From Parus major (Eukaryota > Chordata > Aves > Passeriformes > Paridae), in NCBI RefSeq assembly GCF_001522545.3, contig NC_031773.1, positions 39,395,669 through 39,459,668 of the forward strand: a DNA stretch of 64,000 nucleotides, written 5' to 3'. The notes beneath the pieces were generated by a model. That model had not been told where the DNA came from, ran no database searches, and saw only the letters and a program-made list of their open reading frames with translations. The position numbers were made by a program, and so were the translations under genes. Of this stretch, positions 39,301 through 54,800 are shown piece by piece (position 1 is the first letter of the stretch; each line of letters begins with the position of its first letter).

Positions 39301-42300
39301 GTTTTTTCTGGACATGATTCTATGCTTGGCATATCTTTCTGACACCCTTTCTAGTTTTCTAGCACTTTAATTTTAATGTGCTTATTTTTCTTAGAGATGA
39401 TTATGCTTACTGGTAATATTTTTTTAAAATAAAGATCTTAGACAGTTAAGAAAGAGTTATTGACCTAGGTGAAATACAAGAGATGTTTCCAAGAATTGCT
39501 GCTTATAAACCTGAAGACATTTAGTACATCTGTATTTTTATTCTCAGTAGTTTGAAAGTTGGCACTCAGGCTTTCCCTATGTAGCCTTTCCTTTCAGTTT
39601 AAAATAGTCCCTGAAGGAATTGTCAAATAATTAATTAGTTGACCCAGGTTTGTAGTTGAGGGAGTTGCAGGATTCCTTTCTGCTTACTTGTGGAGAGCCT
39701 CTTGAGTACTCTATGCTTTAGACATATGCTGGCATTTAATTTGTCTTGTAGTTTTAAATGTCACATAAAGTTCAAAAAACAGATCATTGAGCTATTAAAC
39801 AAAGGCCCAAGATGTTTTATCTTCCTAATGGGATAACTTAGAGAATCTGGATTTGGGCTTGATCTATGGCTGTGTATAACATGCTTTAAATATTTTGTTT
39901 AGGCATTTTGGAAGGGTTTTCTTTTGCGAAAGAAACTGGCCAGTGCTCTTGCAGATGTTAAAAGTGATGAAGTGGAAGATGAATATGAAGAAATAAATGT
40001 GGATGCTTTCACGCTTTCTGAAGTAAGCACAGTAATTAGCATAAAGTCTTCACTATTCTTCATAAGCTATCATGAAGGTGTTGGAAATAAGAAAAATAGA
40101 AATCACTACCAAGGCTGGGATTAACATGTTGGATGTCCAGAAATAAAGAAGCATTTCTTATTTATAGCTGATTTAGATGTATTTTTCTTGGATTCCTGCT
40201 ATTTGAGATGCTCTGGTACTTACTGATCTATTAATGTCACACCCACTGTAGAATGCCATATATTTTTACAGCTAAAGGGCAATCAAATGAGAGTAAGGAA
40301 ACAGTTTCTTTTAGTCCAAATATTTATATTTTCAGTATTTTAATAACAAATTATAATTTCAGTAATATTTTAATGTGTATTTTGTTCATTTTTATGGTAG
40401 AATGAGACCAAATTAGAAAATACTGCAACACTGAATGTCAGCTATATTCCAGTAAAAATAACATATCCCCAAAGCAAAAAGTGAAGCAGGTTTATTCTCT
40501 TATATGTAGTGTGCTAAAAAGATCAGAAGTTTAAATACAGTAGTAAATTATGAAGAGGAGTACGCTTAAATCAGAAAAAAATAAAACCCACACTTAGCAA
40601 TTCTGTTATGCCTTATAACCAGAAATTACTGCTTATTTTTACAAGTTATATAGAGTTAGAAATACTCTTTCAGTTTCAAAAGGGTTGAAATTGGATGAGA
40701 AGCTTCCATTCTAAGAAATAAAAGTGGCTCCAGAGGAATATGAGGAATAACATGACATTCAAAACTGAATTTAGCTATATGTAGGTAAAAAATAAAAAAT
40801 GTCTATGGGATCAATATTGTTATTCAGTAAACAAGAAAAAGAATATTTTTTTCTTTATAGCCTCAAAAGATAATCTATATGGGAAGTCCTAGACCTAGTA
40901 TGCATATTAAATAGTAGTAATTGATGAGTCACCTATGTACTTGTCTGGAGGACTCTTTCTCTAATTGTTCACATTCATTGGCCGCTTTTCTTTTTTTTTA
41001 TTTTTTATTAATCCTTTCAGGTAAAGCAAAAAAAAAACAACCCAACTAACAGCACTTTAGCCTTTTGAGACCTAAGAGGATATAACTAAGATTGTTTTCA
41101 TGAATCCTTGTCTCTGAATGTGCTTATTCAGCTGCTGTGTCTTTGCAAGAGCCATTTATCAATATTCCACTGTAATGTTGCAAAGGAGATTGATGCAATA
41201 GCCCTGCTACTGGCAGGACATAGTCCCATTTATAAGTAGGTGTTCGTGTGGATCATGGAGTTATGAAACCAAGTATGCTGTTGGTTGGTGTGGTGCAGTT
41301 TACAGTTGATCAGTTCATCTGATACCAGCCTTATTTTTCCAAGTCCTCCTCAAAGAAAATAGCTGGGCTTTCTGTGAAATTATTACCAATGAGTTGATGA
41401 CTTAGGGTAATTTTATTTTTTTCTTCTCCTTTTTAGCAACTATTTTAAGGTATATTTTCAGAATTACTGCTTTATTTAAGAGCATGCAAAAGGTTTGAGG
41501 CAGAAGTTCCAAGAATCATTTGGTAGACAGGAAATGTGTGTGTGTAAACACAGAGATCTGGATTAAATTTTAGGATTTTTTTTCATTTTAATTTGAAATA
41601 CATATACAAAACAGTTTCATTAGTTGATGTTCTCTGATCCCTGGCTTCTTTCTAAAATAATAAAAAGCAGAACATTGAAGGTTTTATTTCTTCACACAGG
41701 AAGGAAGTGTCTGTTCGTATATTAAAGAAGGAAAATACCCTGTCTTGAACTAGTCAGCCAGTAGGCTGGAGTTTTACACACAATAATTCAGTTGAACCAT
41801 TCTTGTTTCTTTCTGTCTGGCCCAAATAACCCTGTCATGTTTGGTTTTGCGGTTTTTAATTGCTTAACTGAAAACTACACAGACAATTTTGTTCCACCTT
41901 TCTGTCAACAAGACAATCATATTTGGGCAGGTGTTCCTGAGGCCAGGGAGAAAAGGAAGGGATGGAGAAGGCAGGAGAAAGAAACCCAGCTGATTTCAGA
42001 CAGATTTGTAGCGTATCACCTTCTGGTGTTGCCACACAACTATTTATTTATTTTTTTTCTTTTTTATTTCTTTTTCACAAATTATTAATGAGTTTATCAG
42101 GAATGAAGTAAAACATGGATTTTGGGAAAAATTCTCAGGAAGTGTTTAGGTTCAGATGATGACAGGTGAACCACGAGCTGACATTTTAAATTTGCACAGC
42201 AGGCTCAAAGGCTGAACTGTGAACTGATGTCAAATAAGTTACTCAAGCCCATAACTTCTTGTGTTGAAAAATATAACATCTGTTTTCTACAGAGCAGTGT

Positions 42301-45300
42301 ATATGATAAATTTATAGTTTATATGTCTGTGAAGGATATTTTTTTTCAGTAAATGAATATTTCTATGTTTAACGTTGATGACTGTAACTAGAATGATAAC
42401 CTGCAATATTTGTTTTTTTTTTCAAGTATATATATGTTGTCCATGCTGTTGATTTTGAGAAATGTGTGGCAAAACTATACTAGGCATACACTCTGCTCTG
42501 TCTAGCCCAGACTGGCTACTCACTACTAGGCTGTCTGTTTCCATATGTCTGTAGCTGTGTCTTTCTCTGCAGTTGGTAATACCAAATCATGTGGACTTCC
42601 TACTCCTGGAGAAACAAGCATCAGAAACTTGGAACAGTCTATACTTCCTATTCCTTCTTTTCTGGTCTCAGTGTTTTATAGCAAAGTGCTGAAGCAGAGC
42701 CAAATAATGACACATGGTATCAGTGGCTATCTGTTGTGTCTCAAACAAGTGTGTAGGGAGGAGTACATATTGCTTGGCTAAGAGATCCCATATGCTAGGG
42801 TTTCAAGGAAGAGGAAAATATTTGGATACAATTTTGTACTGCAGATTTCAGTATTTTGTTGTATAGGGTGAGTGAAATGAGAGAGAAGGGAAGAAAAATC
42901 TTTCCTTATTGGAAACTGATACAAATGTCTTAAATCTTGTCTAAAAGCTTTTTGAATAGTTCACTATTTTGTGTTGTGGTGGTTTTGTTTTTTTCTTATA
43001 CTGTTATGTAGGTTTGAGTCATTATGATTTTATTTGGTGCTATCTAACATTCTACAAAATCACTACCGTGCAAGCACCTATCTAAACCATTTGTAAATAT
43101 CACTGTGCAATAAGTCATTAGGCACCAGTCTTAACAAAAAAATGTTTTATATCTTCATTATAAGCTCTGTGTACCCAGTGTTCCGTGGAAGGTGAGACTT
43201 GAAACAGCATGGGGAGGGAAACCCTAGTCTTTGACAAAGATCTTAACTTTGTTTATTCCCATTGAACAGTAGTATATTTTTAGTACAAGTTAAACACCTT
43301 ATTACATGAAAAAAGGATTGCATGTGATTGGGCTAGAGGAATGGGCTTTATCTAACAATAGCATGAAAAGTAGTCATTTCACCTGAACCATTGCTGATAC
43401 CTTCTTGTATCCATATCAGCTCCCATCCATTGCCAAAGCCATTCAGAGGCGACTGGTGGCAGTAGTGTTTTGTGTCTGGTTGTGCGATGTCAAACAGGCT
43501 GTCCCAGATGACATGAAAGATCTGGCCAGCAGATGTTTCACAAAGTATGAGCCTGGTATTTAGTGATATCTTCACGTCTTTCATGTGGACTTTGGAGAAT
43601 TCCAGCCTACATGCGCCAGAAGGCTGATCTTAAGGCAACCATTCATCAGCAGTCCATCCATGTAGCAAATTATCTACAAGGCAGAGCTCACTTTACCTCT
43701 GGTGGATGAAATCTGACAGCACATTTGCTTGACATAGCTCTTACTTCTGTACCATCTAAATATCAGTATTGTTGTTTTCTTGATGTAAATATGATGTGAG
43801 CCAAATGCAAAATGTCTAAACTGGCCAAGGTCATAGAAAGCTGCATAAGTTAAATATGATGAGTTTTTAGACAATTGTTTACCCTGAGCAATGACCACTG
43901 AATAAGTATATGGACCCATCTTATTTTCATCAAGAGAAATATCAATATTTATGATTAAATGGCGCACAAAGTACTCTATTTTAAAACTGTATTTAACTGC
44001 ATTTTAAATTTAATTTAAATCACTTTAGTCATTCTTTTTCATAAAGAAAATCACTTTATAAGTTGCAATCGAGTTAAAAAGAAATCCATCACTGCTTTGT
44101 TCATCAAAGAAGATGAACTGTTGCCCTGAGACAGAGTGTTGTTCTTGTTCTGAGCTTGTTTATGTAAATTTTTTAAATTCCAGGGTTTTTGACAGCTTTT
44201 GAAATTATTGTTCAGGAATTTCCTTCTCTCTCTTTTTTTTTTTTTTTTTCCATATCCACACTCAGACACATAGCCATTCCCAATTTTTTTGCTAACCTTC
44301 CAAATAGGGTAGGTAGCAGTTTTATTTTTCTTCTCATTTTTTCTTTTCTGAGGGCTGGAAAGAATAAGAACTAGCTCATGTGTGCTAACTGTTAATAAGT
44401 AAATGGTAATTAGAAAAAGCATTTCCTCATGTCTCCCATCTTTAATTTTCTTATCACATGTCCAAACTAGACCCATATGATGTGTTTTGTTTTCTTTTCT
44501 GATAATCCTTCATAATGTGGTTTGTCTCAGACTGGGATTGTGATTGTGAGTTTGTGACAGTGATTGCTGTTTTCTGGCTAGTGCCAGGAAATAAATGTTG
44601 CCCATGGATTAGAAGGTCCCCATAACATTTGTTGCATCTTGACATTCTTATATATGTCTAATTCCTTTAATTGCTTATAAATGTCAGATTAGCATCCAGC
44701 TTTTCTGCATTATTTGCTGGAAAGAATATGATCCTTTTTTCATCAAATTTCAGGTAAAGTTACAGTGTTGTAGAAAAGCAAAAAAGTGCCTGTTGAAAAT
44801 TTCATTAGATCCACACTCTTCTTTTAAAAAGGAGGAAAAAACTCTCTCCTAGGCAATATATTGGAGGATCAATCTTTTTTCAGTGAGTGTTTATCAATAA
44901 TCTTTTGATATGTTCCTGTTGCTTTAGCTGCTGTGTTAGTGGATTGCATGCCATTCATAGTTTGTGGCATCTGCAGATGCATAAAACTTCTACGTTTTTC
45001 AGCAGTACTGCTTATCTCATTTTCTAGTTGTCTCAGGTGTTCTGGACTTGGAAGTGGGTTGTTGCAGTCAGTACCTGAAAAAATAAACACAAGCACAGCT
45101 ACTAAAGGCTGTCACTAGCACTCCAGCTTCACAGCTCAGGCAGGATGTGCTCTGGTTGTTTTCTGGCTTTCCACCATGACATCTTGATTCTTCCTACCTC
45201 CTGAAATGCTGCTAACAAAACCTATTTTCATCACTTGCCTCTATCCAGTTCTTGGTTAAATAGTCAGATTCAAACAAATATTTCCCAAAGGAAAGCCTAC

Positions 45301-45764
45301 TACTGATGCATAGCACTGCAAATTTGGAGCGTATATGGAGCAAATGGTGTAGTATTTTTCTAAGTTACATTTTGTTCCATATATACATATAGCATAGGAT
45401 AGCTATATAACATATAGCAAAGGATAGCTATATCATTAATTATAATTCTTATTATATCTCTAAAGACAAAGTAAAGCGTCAAAATTGAATAAGCAAAGCA
45501 AGCAATGGAAAAATGTATGTAAGTGGAAAAAAAAACTTTAATTTTTTAAAGTTTCTATTCACTACTGTAGCCTCAAAGGAAAATTGTTCTAAGCCAAAAG
45601 CATCATTATAAATGGAAGCAATAATACAGTCACAGATTCTTCTCAATGACTACATCTCCATCTGGAGTCTTTTGAAAGCTGAGCTTTTAGAGGGATCTCT
45701 AATCATTGAATATATCTTCTCTAAGTTCTTTAATTCTTGTGTAATGTTGAAACTGATGTTTTGG

Positions 45765-45817
<53 letters not shown>

Positions 45818-48800
45818 GTTGTGGTTAAAATATGTAGTTAAATGTCTAATATTACGCATGTCCACATACATAGATTTCCATTAAAAAAGATTTTTTAGTA
45901 GTCCCTATTTACAAATTTCAGGAGCTAACCTATTTGATTTGTCTGTACTCTGTGAGAAGAAGCCATTGATTCTGTGAATATTGTTATTGAGTTAAATTGC
46001 AGTTCTTATGGAGGAACTGAAGAGGAACATGAGATGTCAGCTTATGTGATGCTCTGCACTTAAATCTCTCCTTGTCTTATTGCCTGGAGCTTGAAATCCT
46101 TTGGGTTTAGAGGAAAGCAGATGCTATCCAATTGCAGCACATCTTAACTCCCCTGAACATATGCAAGTCCAAGGGAACAGATAGGATGCATCCAAGGAGG
46201 TTGAACAAGTTGTCTGAAATAATTTTGAGTTTACTCTCTATCATCTTTGAAAAATCACAGCAACTGGGGAGCTGACTGGAAAAGGGCAGACATCACACCC
46301 ATCTTCAGAAAATTGAAGAAAATCCAGGGAACTAGAAGCCATTAACATTATCTCATTTTCTGGGAATGCTTGGAGTAAATGTATTCAGAAGCCAATTTTA
46401 AATCCATGAAAAAAAGTGATTGTGAGAATCTAGCGTGGGTTTACCAAGGACTCGTCACCTTGATTGTTTTCTGTCACAAGGTGACTGGCACTATGAGTAA
46501 GGGGAGTGCAGTGCATATGGCATGCCTTTATTTTAGGAAGGCTGTTGACTATCTCCTAGAGTCTTATCCCCAAAATTTATTGAGATATGGGCTGGGAAAG
46601 TAGACAATAAGGTCATTGGCAAATTGGCTGCAGTACCAGGCTCAAATAGTTGCATTTTGTGGGGGAAAATTTCAGAGTCATAATTACTGGTGGACAATAA
46701 TTAATGGAGCCCTTCATGGATGGTAGGGAGACCAAAATAGTAAAAAAAATTATTAGCTACCTGTATGATGGAGCAGAATGCAGTCTCAAGTGTGCAGATG
46801 GTGCTGTATTGAGGGCAGTGGCTGGCATGCTTGGAGGATCAGGGAGTTCTTCAGAGCAGCCTGCACAGGCTAGATAGACAGGCTGACCAGAGCCTCGTAA
46901 TGCTTGCCAAGAGCAAGTGCAAAGTCCAATATATGGGCAATACTGTTGGTCAGGGTCTGACTTGCTGGGAAGCAGTCCCACAGAAAAGGATGTGTAGTCA
47001 TAACGGATTTTCATGCAATGTTTTAGTTTCTAACAGTGTAAACAAAGAATGATGAAAGACCCCAAACACCTCATATGCTAAAATACAGTCTTAATTTAGC
47101 TAAAATCTATTTAAGTTTATGTCTAGGTTGTCTTAGAATAGAGTGGGCTAAGGAATCTTAAATGCTAAATACTGTCCTACTACTCAGTCTAGTATTATTT
47201 TGGCATGAAAAATACTTAAAACCTTTTTTTTCATATGGATATAGGAGTAGCTATTGATCATTTCATAAACCAGGAAAACATCCCAAAGAATCAGCTTCTT
47301 TCTTGAGTATCATTACATGTCCCAAAAGATTTAAGGTGTTGAGAATACAGGTGTGAATGAACAAATTTCAACTTGCAGATTCATTTGTGGATAATTTATT
47401 TCAAATAGAAGAGACAGTGCTAAAGACATATAAGGAAGACAGTAAAAGTGAAGCTGAGAGATGATTTAGACATACCTCTTTAGAATTAAGGATTTTGTAG
47501 TGCAATTAGAGGTTTGTTAACATAAATTCCATCTAAAACTATGTTTATAACTTAGCCTTTCTTTGCTCTTTATCTTGAAAATCCTTTTATTTTTGTCCTT
47601 GTTTCTGAAATAGGGACTTTTAAGCAAAAAGGAAAAGTTGTCTTGAAATTGAATCTAATCTTTCATGTGACCTGAACTTTGAAACATGTTAAAGGTTAAA
47701 TGACTATAAACTTATGACTAGTCTATTTTTTATTACGCTGTGCTTCTGCATGACTTTTCTTTAGACAAAACTGCAAGCTGAAGCACAGTTTTCTTTTCTA
47801 TAGTATTTTAGTATCCATTATCTAAGCTGGGTAGAACATTTTGGGTTATGTTCCTTCAAAGTTCTTTGAATGCCCAGTATTTAAGGGGTAGGGCTGAGGG
47901 GGGGTTCCTTGTCTGTTTTGTTTTTTTAAGTTTTTAACTCATTTTCCCTTGAAAGCTTTGTTTCTATGTTTTCATGAAAGTAGAAAAACTTGGGAAAAGG
48001 TTTATAGAGACATTGCAGCAAAAAATTTGTGTCATGTGCCAGAGTCAGAGAGGGTAAGTCCTGAAGATTTTTGTCATTTTAATGGGGAAAAATGATATCT
48101 AGGGTCTTAGAACATTTTGAGGGGTTCCTTGAAGGTTCCAGGAACATGATGTTTATTGAGATGGGTGGGGGTTTATATCTCAAAAGATTTTTCAGGCATA
48201 CCTTCCTGGTGCTTACTTGAATCATGTCTAAGCTCTGAAGTTGAGGCTACCATTTACCCATCTGTGGTAGTCTGTATTTTTTATTCCTGTATTCAAAGAA
48301 AGGACACAGAGCTTCTTTTGAACTCTGTCAGACATAAGGCGAAAATTAATTTTTAGAAAATTTTTGGTCTTATAGGTCATGAATAACTGACATGAACTGC
48401 AATAAGATTCAGACTTTTGGAGAGTTAATTATGTATGAAGACATTCAACCTTTTATTTGAAAGAAAACTTCCGTTGTCCTTGAAATTTTCATTGTTCATT
48501 TACTTTTCCACAATAAATTCTTCTCATTTTATTTGCATTTGTGTAGTGCAAACACATTGGTACATGTATTAAATGTAAATATATATATATATATATATAT
48601 GCATTTGAATTTTAGAGAACAGCTAGTTTTCCAAACTTAATAAAAAGTTAGAAAATACTACATTTGGAGAAGACATTCTACAATAAAATTTTCTTAATTT
48701 TTTTTCTTAACAGAATGTGATTTTTCCAGTAATCATCAATATATCTTTCTTAGAAATGGACAAATCTCCTTGTCCTCTTATTTTCCTACAAGAATGTATT

Positions 48801-51800
48801 CTAATAATTAACCAGTTTTTATAAGTCTATAAAATCTCTTGAGGTCAATTAATCATTGCAGTGTTTCTCTGGAATTCATGTGATTCTCACTACTTTTTTG
48901 TCTTGAAACTGTTTGGTTTTTGCAGCCATAAGATTGCAGTTGTACCCAGATTTCTAATGTACATATATTGTCTTATATAAAGACAGGATTGGAAAAGAAC
49001 CATTGCCAAAGGTTAAAATAACCTTTGTTAGGGTGCTAATCAATTTATCTTCAGCGCATAAAATATGTGAAAAATACTGGAAGACAAACTCAGAGAAAAG
49101 GACTATTTTTCATACTGCTTGAAGTTCAGATATATATTTTCTGTAAAATATGTATCCTCTAAGCTATGTAATTAAAGATTGTCCACGTTTTTTTTATAAC
49201 ACTGTTAAATGCGTTTACATAACTGATTTAAAATGGCAGAGTTTAGACTGAATTTGTGTAGTACTTTAAGTGGAATAATATTACAGCTAATAGAAGATTC
49301 AGCTGAGGGTGTTCGTGCCTGACATTTTCTTAGCTTTTGGAAGTTATTTATAAAGTCTGGATCTGAACTGATGTTCAACTTCCTAACATTGAACTAAGCT
49401 TTACACATGAACTGGAGTTCCACAGAAAAACTAGTCTATAGAGTAATCTGATTCCTCAAAGGACTGGATGAAAGAAAAGGCTAAATACACAAATATATTC
49501 AGTTCTTTAATTTCAAAGGAAGTTTTCAATCACAGTCTATCAACATTATACAAAAGAGCATAGAAAAGTGATCTGGTTCTTCTGTTTAGCTATAAGAGCT
49601 AAAAAATCATGATTTCTTAAGAGATTTGTTAAAACTTACTTAGTATTTAAGAGAAGAAATTCCCAGCAAATACTCAGGCCTTGGCAGAAATAAGTTTAGT
49701 TTAAAAAGAAATTAAATATGTTGTCCTGGACTAGCATGATATTTAAATGAAATAACCTACAGAGTGAAATATGTTTGCCAGGAGCCAAGAGAGAAAGTTA
49801 CAGCTTTCTGCCAGATGAAAGACAATTCAGTGGGCTGGCTGTGAGTATCAGAGGGTTAACCTTCAGCATAAGATACTTCTGCCTCGCCACACCCCCTCCC
49901 AGTCTAAGCAAGTATTTAACCTACAGGATGTTTAACATTAGGAAAAGTAGTTCTTCATGAGGAATTAAAATAAATATTTTAATTGTTTAAAATGGTCATA
50001 GAATGATGTTGAAGGTTCTGCCTTTCATTTGTCTTTGTTTTTACCCATTTTATTGTCTTTCAGTGAACAAGACTTTAAGTGCACTATTCAAATATGCTCA
50101 CCATAAACTAGAAATTAAGGACATCACCAGCCTGAAGAACTTAATTCAAATTTCTGTTATATAGAGAAGACTAATGGAAAGCTTAATTTTGATTAATTTA
50201 TTTGTTTATTTTAATTACATAGTATTATTATTTAAAACAAATTTGAATGTGGAGAGGGCAGATACTTTGTAGCATCTAGTTGAAAAGGGGTCATTCCTTC
50301 TTTGGATGATATTAATGACCTACCTCACAGAGGAGAACAGAAGTACAGAAAAAACATGTTGGATAAAACCAGGCAGGTGAACTGCATCTTTTTTTTGAAG
50401 TGTGAATCTTTTTTCAAAGCACAGGATTTCGCCCAGTATTTCTATGAAATTCTAATGTGGAAATACTGTTTCTAATAGAAGACCCTTTTTCTTTTTTACT
50501 TGCCTCTCTTCCTGTTAGGTTGTAATGATCAGGAGCCAGTCATTACTCAGTTCATGGTGTGTTTTGGATGTTAGCTTTCTTCTGCTTGTCTATATTGTTG
50601 GGTCATTTACTTGTTTTGATCTTAAAATACCATATAAATAAATGCACTACATAAATACCAGTAAATAATTCTTTTCTGACTAAACCATTGCTGTCCTCAA
50701 AACACTGAATGATTCAATGAAGAGATGAAAAAGGAAAGGAAAAAAGGTATAAAGAGTTAATATTCCCTTATTTTCAAAGATAGTTTCACTTTTTTCTTAG
50801 GTAGTGACTCTGAGGTCCACCGTGCTTGGAAACCTGAGGTAGTTTCAGCTCCCGTGGCACCCAACATGATGCCCTTTCAAAGTTAATCCACACCACTTCA
50901 GCAGTTACATCCTATGAGCTGTATACATGATTTGCATTCTTTGTAGGTTGACGTAGGCATGTCATTGCAAACATGCTGACTATATAGTTACATTTGTCAT
51001 TAGGAATTAGATTACTATTTTAGGGTGAGGCATATTTCCCTAGATTTTAGCAGAAAGTCCTTAATCACCAGTTTCCAAGGTCTAAAATAAAGTATTAAAG
51101 GAAGGATTGTCCTCATCATGTCCAGCTTTTTTCATTCTTTCCATAAGCAACTGCTACTGAACTCTTCTGGAAGCAGAGTACTGATGTAGATGGATATCTG
51201 CTCTGACCTTAACAGAGTTGTTAGATGTCAGATGCTGGCCTTTCTTTTCAGCCTGTATTGTTAATGCTTTTTTGCATCCTCTGCTTCAAACCACAGTACA
51301 GTTTCAGGAATTGGTTTGGTTTTTATTATGCTCTTGTGATCCTCCTTGATCTCAGAGAGATGAAAGGCAATATGTGATGGCATTATTCACAGTTTGGACA
51401 GAGACTTGTAGAAGTGCTTCAAAGCTGAGTGTAAGTTTGACACTGTCCTGAGAGCTACTTTTTGTTCATGGTGTAAATATGACTCAGAGCAGCCCTAATT
51501 ACATGTATAGTCATGATATATTTTAAAAGATTATTTAGATCCAGAATGTAATCCAGAGCATATAAAAAATGCTTAGGATTAGATTGTGTAAATAATATTT
51601 GCACTTAAACTCGACTTCTCAGCAGCTCATTCAGACCCAATTAAAGTTAGCAGAACCATTCTCACTCTGCTCACTGTAGGATTGAATTACGTTTCTGAAA
51701 CTGCAGAAGTTCATTGCTTGATGTGAATAGTTATTACATTTTGCAAAGGAAGCAATTGAGTCAATACTTGAAAAATGAAGGAGGAACAAAATGAAATATG

Positions 51801-54800
51801 TATAATATGCCATGAAAAAAAAAAATCCCTAAGCCTCCAATGTTTGTTAATGAGCTGCACAATCAAAGGAGGAACCCTGTAGTAGTACTGTCTCAAAAGA
51901 TAAAAAATGTGTAGTGAATCAGGATAAAAAGTTCTTGATCCTAATGGATAAATGAAAATAGCTAATAATATGAAAGTTTCATTCTTAAAATTCAGTAAGA
52001 AAACCCTAATATCAAATAGATTCACACCTCCTCCTTCCTGATGAGTGCTATCATGGGTAATTGTATTGGGTTTAAAAATCTAAAAAACTGTTTCAAATGG
52101 GGTAACAAAAAAATAGGTGCAACAAAAAATAAAAAGCTCTATGTATGTTTTGTGTGTTTGTGAAACTTGACTTATTTAATACAGACTTTTTTGAAACAAA
52201 CACTGGAAATAAAGTATAGAGCATACAAAAGCATAAAAGATATCTTCAGATGAGCTAATATGTATTAAATCAACTGTATGTGATTTGCACATATGTGTAA
52301 AGCCTCAGTGTTTAGGTAACTGCTTAATTTGGCTTTAGAAATAAATACAAATACACCACCCCTATAGCTGTTTTAGCTGTTTGTGTAGACCATACAATCA
52401 AAACCTCTTAATTTTATTTGCTTTGTAAGTCATCAGATTGTTGTTTTTTAATCATAGTGAACAATATTAGTACAAACAGATCTAGTTTTAAGCCTTAGGT
52501 GTTGGTAAATCTGACATAAACTTTTCATTAGGGCTGTTTACAGGGAAGGTGTGGACAGAGATTTCTTGAGCTTAGTGCTGTGAAAATGTCCAGGGAAAAC
52601 GTAGTGAGAGTGTTTGAAAATCAATTATGTGTTTATTTTTGTGGACAAAGCAAACATTAGTGTGGTATATTTTTCTGATATGCTGTACCTTCATAGGAGT
52701 AAAAGATTTACTTAATGGTTAATTAGTTGTCATTTTTTCATTGTTGTGCATATTTATACCTTTGATTCATACTTTTATATTTTTACTGATATTTCTTTTC
52801 AACATTTAGGACACTGAAATATATTTTATAGACTAAAAGAAATAAAACCACTAGTAGTACTAAGTTAATAAATGTCAAATGCTGGGCTAACAGAATGTTA
52901 GTGAGAAAAGTTTCAACATGAATATTAAGAGTAGAGAACTTTAATTGGATTATGGTACAACTATGAAGCAAAAGGATTCAGTCAGTATACTTTTAAGTGA
53001 TTCTTGCTCCAAAAAATTTGCTACACCTTTGCAGTGTTATTTCTCATGGGGATTTTTGGTTTGGTTTGGCTTTTTGTTTGTTTGTTTGAGGGAATTGTTT
53101 GTTTTGTTTGGTTGGTTTTTTTTTTTCTTTTACATACTGTTTCATCAGAGAGGTAAAAATTCAACTAGCCAGTGTGGACACTTGGCCTGAAATCTGCCAT
53201 TAGAGCTTGGATAACATTCCCTGCTACTGTAAAATATTTAAGTACTCAGGTAAATAATGGACACATCATTGTACACACCAATTAAGTTAATTGACATTCA
53301 AATTGTACAAGTGGAAATCTACCTCTCTCTCCCATCTTACTGATTCTTTGCAAATAGACGAAGAAAAATTTCCAAAATTTGCTATTTTCATATACTTGTA
53401 TATACCAGAACTTTCGACTGGATTGTATGCCCCGTCCTGAAAAATAAGTGAAAAATTCTCATCTGACAAAATAAAAATATTATTTGTATAGTGCAATTGA
53501 GAAGTAAATTTAAAGAGCACAAGGATGAATAATAACTACTTTTACAGGAAGTTTTCAGTCAGATGTAACTTTTTCATAGCTTTTACTTTTGACCATTCTA
53601 CTCATAGCACCCAGGCAATTGTAAATCTTGAATTGTTGTAACTTCATCTCTGCTGAGATATGAACTTGTCAGTCTTCTATGTTCAAATTGTACCAATGTC
53701 ACATATTTAATTGATCATCTTTGGGATTTGATTTACAGTTTGCTTTATGGAATGGATTTTTTTTTAATAAAAATGGTGTGAATCAACCACTCAGTGGTTA
53801 TCAGCATAACAGAAATCACATCACTGAGGAGAGATAAATTGTGGGTTGTCAATAACTGTAAAAGTTAAATAATGTGATACATTTTATTTTTCGCATGCCT
53901 CTGCAGTTCATTTACATAGATTTCTTAACATATACAACTACCCAAAAGAGGAGGTATGATAAAATGGATAAGGTTATATATTTATCATGAATTGAAATGT
54001 TGAGGAGGGGAAGAGTGGCTATCTGTTAATAATGAGGACATAGAATTTTTCTAGATTTATTAAATAAGGGAATGAAACCCAAAACATACTGTAATCAAAT
54101 AACAAGGAATTCCAGAAGCAGGAAAACAATCAGATGTAGGAATTCATTCTTCTTAAGACATAAAAATCAAACATTATTTTTCAAAGTTTGGTCAGTATGT
54201 ATGCAAAAAGATTGATCTTAGAGCCACCAAGTCCTTTGACCAGTACCTAGACTAACCTTTCAAAATACCTGGAATATGATTCTTTTGTCTCTGTGAATTT
54301 CAAAGGTCTTGCAAAATCTTGTTCACCTGTCTAAGGCTGTACAAAGTCCTGTTTACACAAACTACACAGTAAAGCATCCAAACTTAGGATCATTTCTCAG
54401 GGTCAGTAAAGAGTACAATCCGAAATCTTTTATGAATGGGAGAAAGAAAGCCCAGTTTTTTAAAACAAACATTTTCAAAAGATTGAACCCCAGGCTCTTT
54501 GCTATTGAAGTAAGAAGAACCTGAATGACTGTAAGACAAGCCAAATTCTTCAGTGGTATTTACTTACTGTGTGGGAGTGATTTGATTCTCTCATTTATCA
54601 GAATATTTTGAAAAGGTGTGGTAAAAACCTCAAGGACCTATAAGAAAAGCAAGTTTGGGTTGGAAGCAAAGTCTAGAGTTTGTTTTTATGAAAGACAACT
54701 GAATTCTGCCTCAAAGTGCTAAGGACACTTGTTAGCAACTAATTCTGTAACCCTTCCTCATTCCAACCATTATTTTAATTTCCTATTTAATCCATTACAT

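Noticed and set aside
44051..44476. A 141-codon minus-strand open frame
   Set aside because: It is Lys/Asn-rich from a T-run on the plus strand, with no domain; chance frame between the more protein-like segments.
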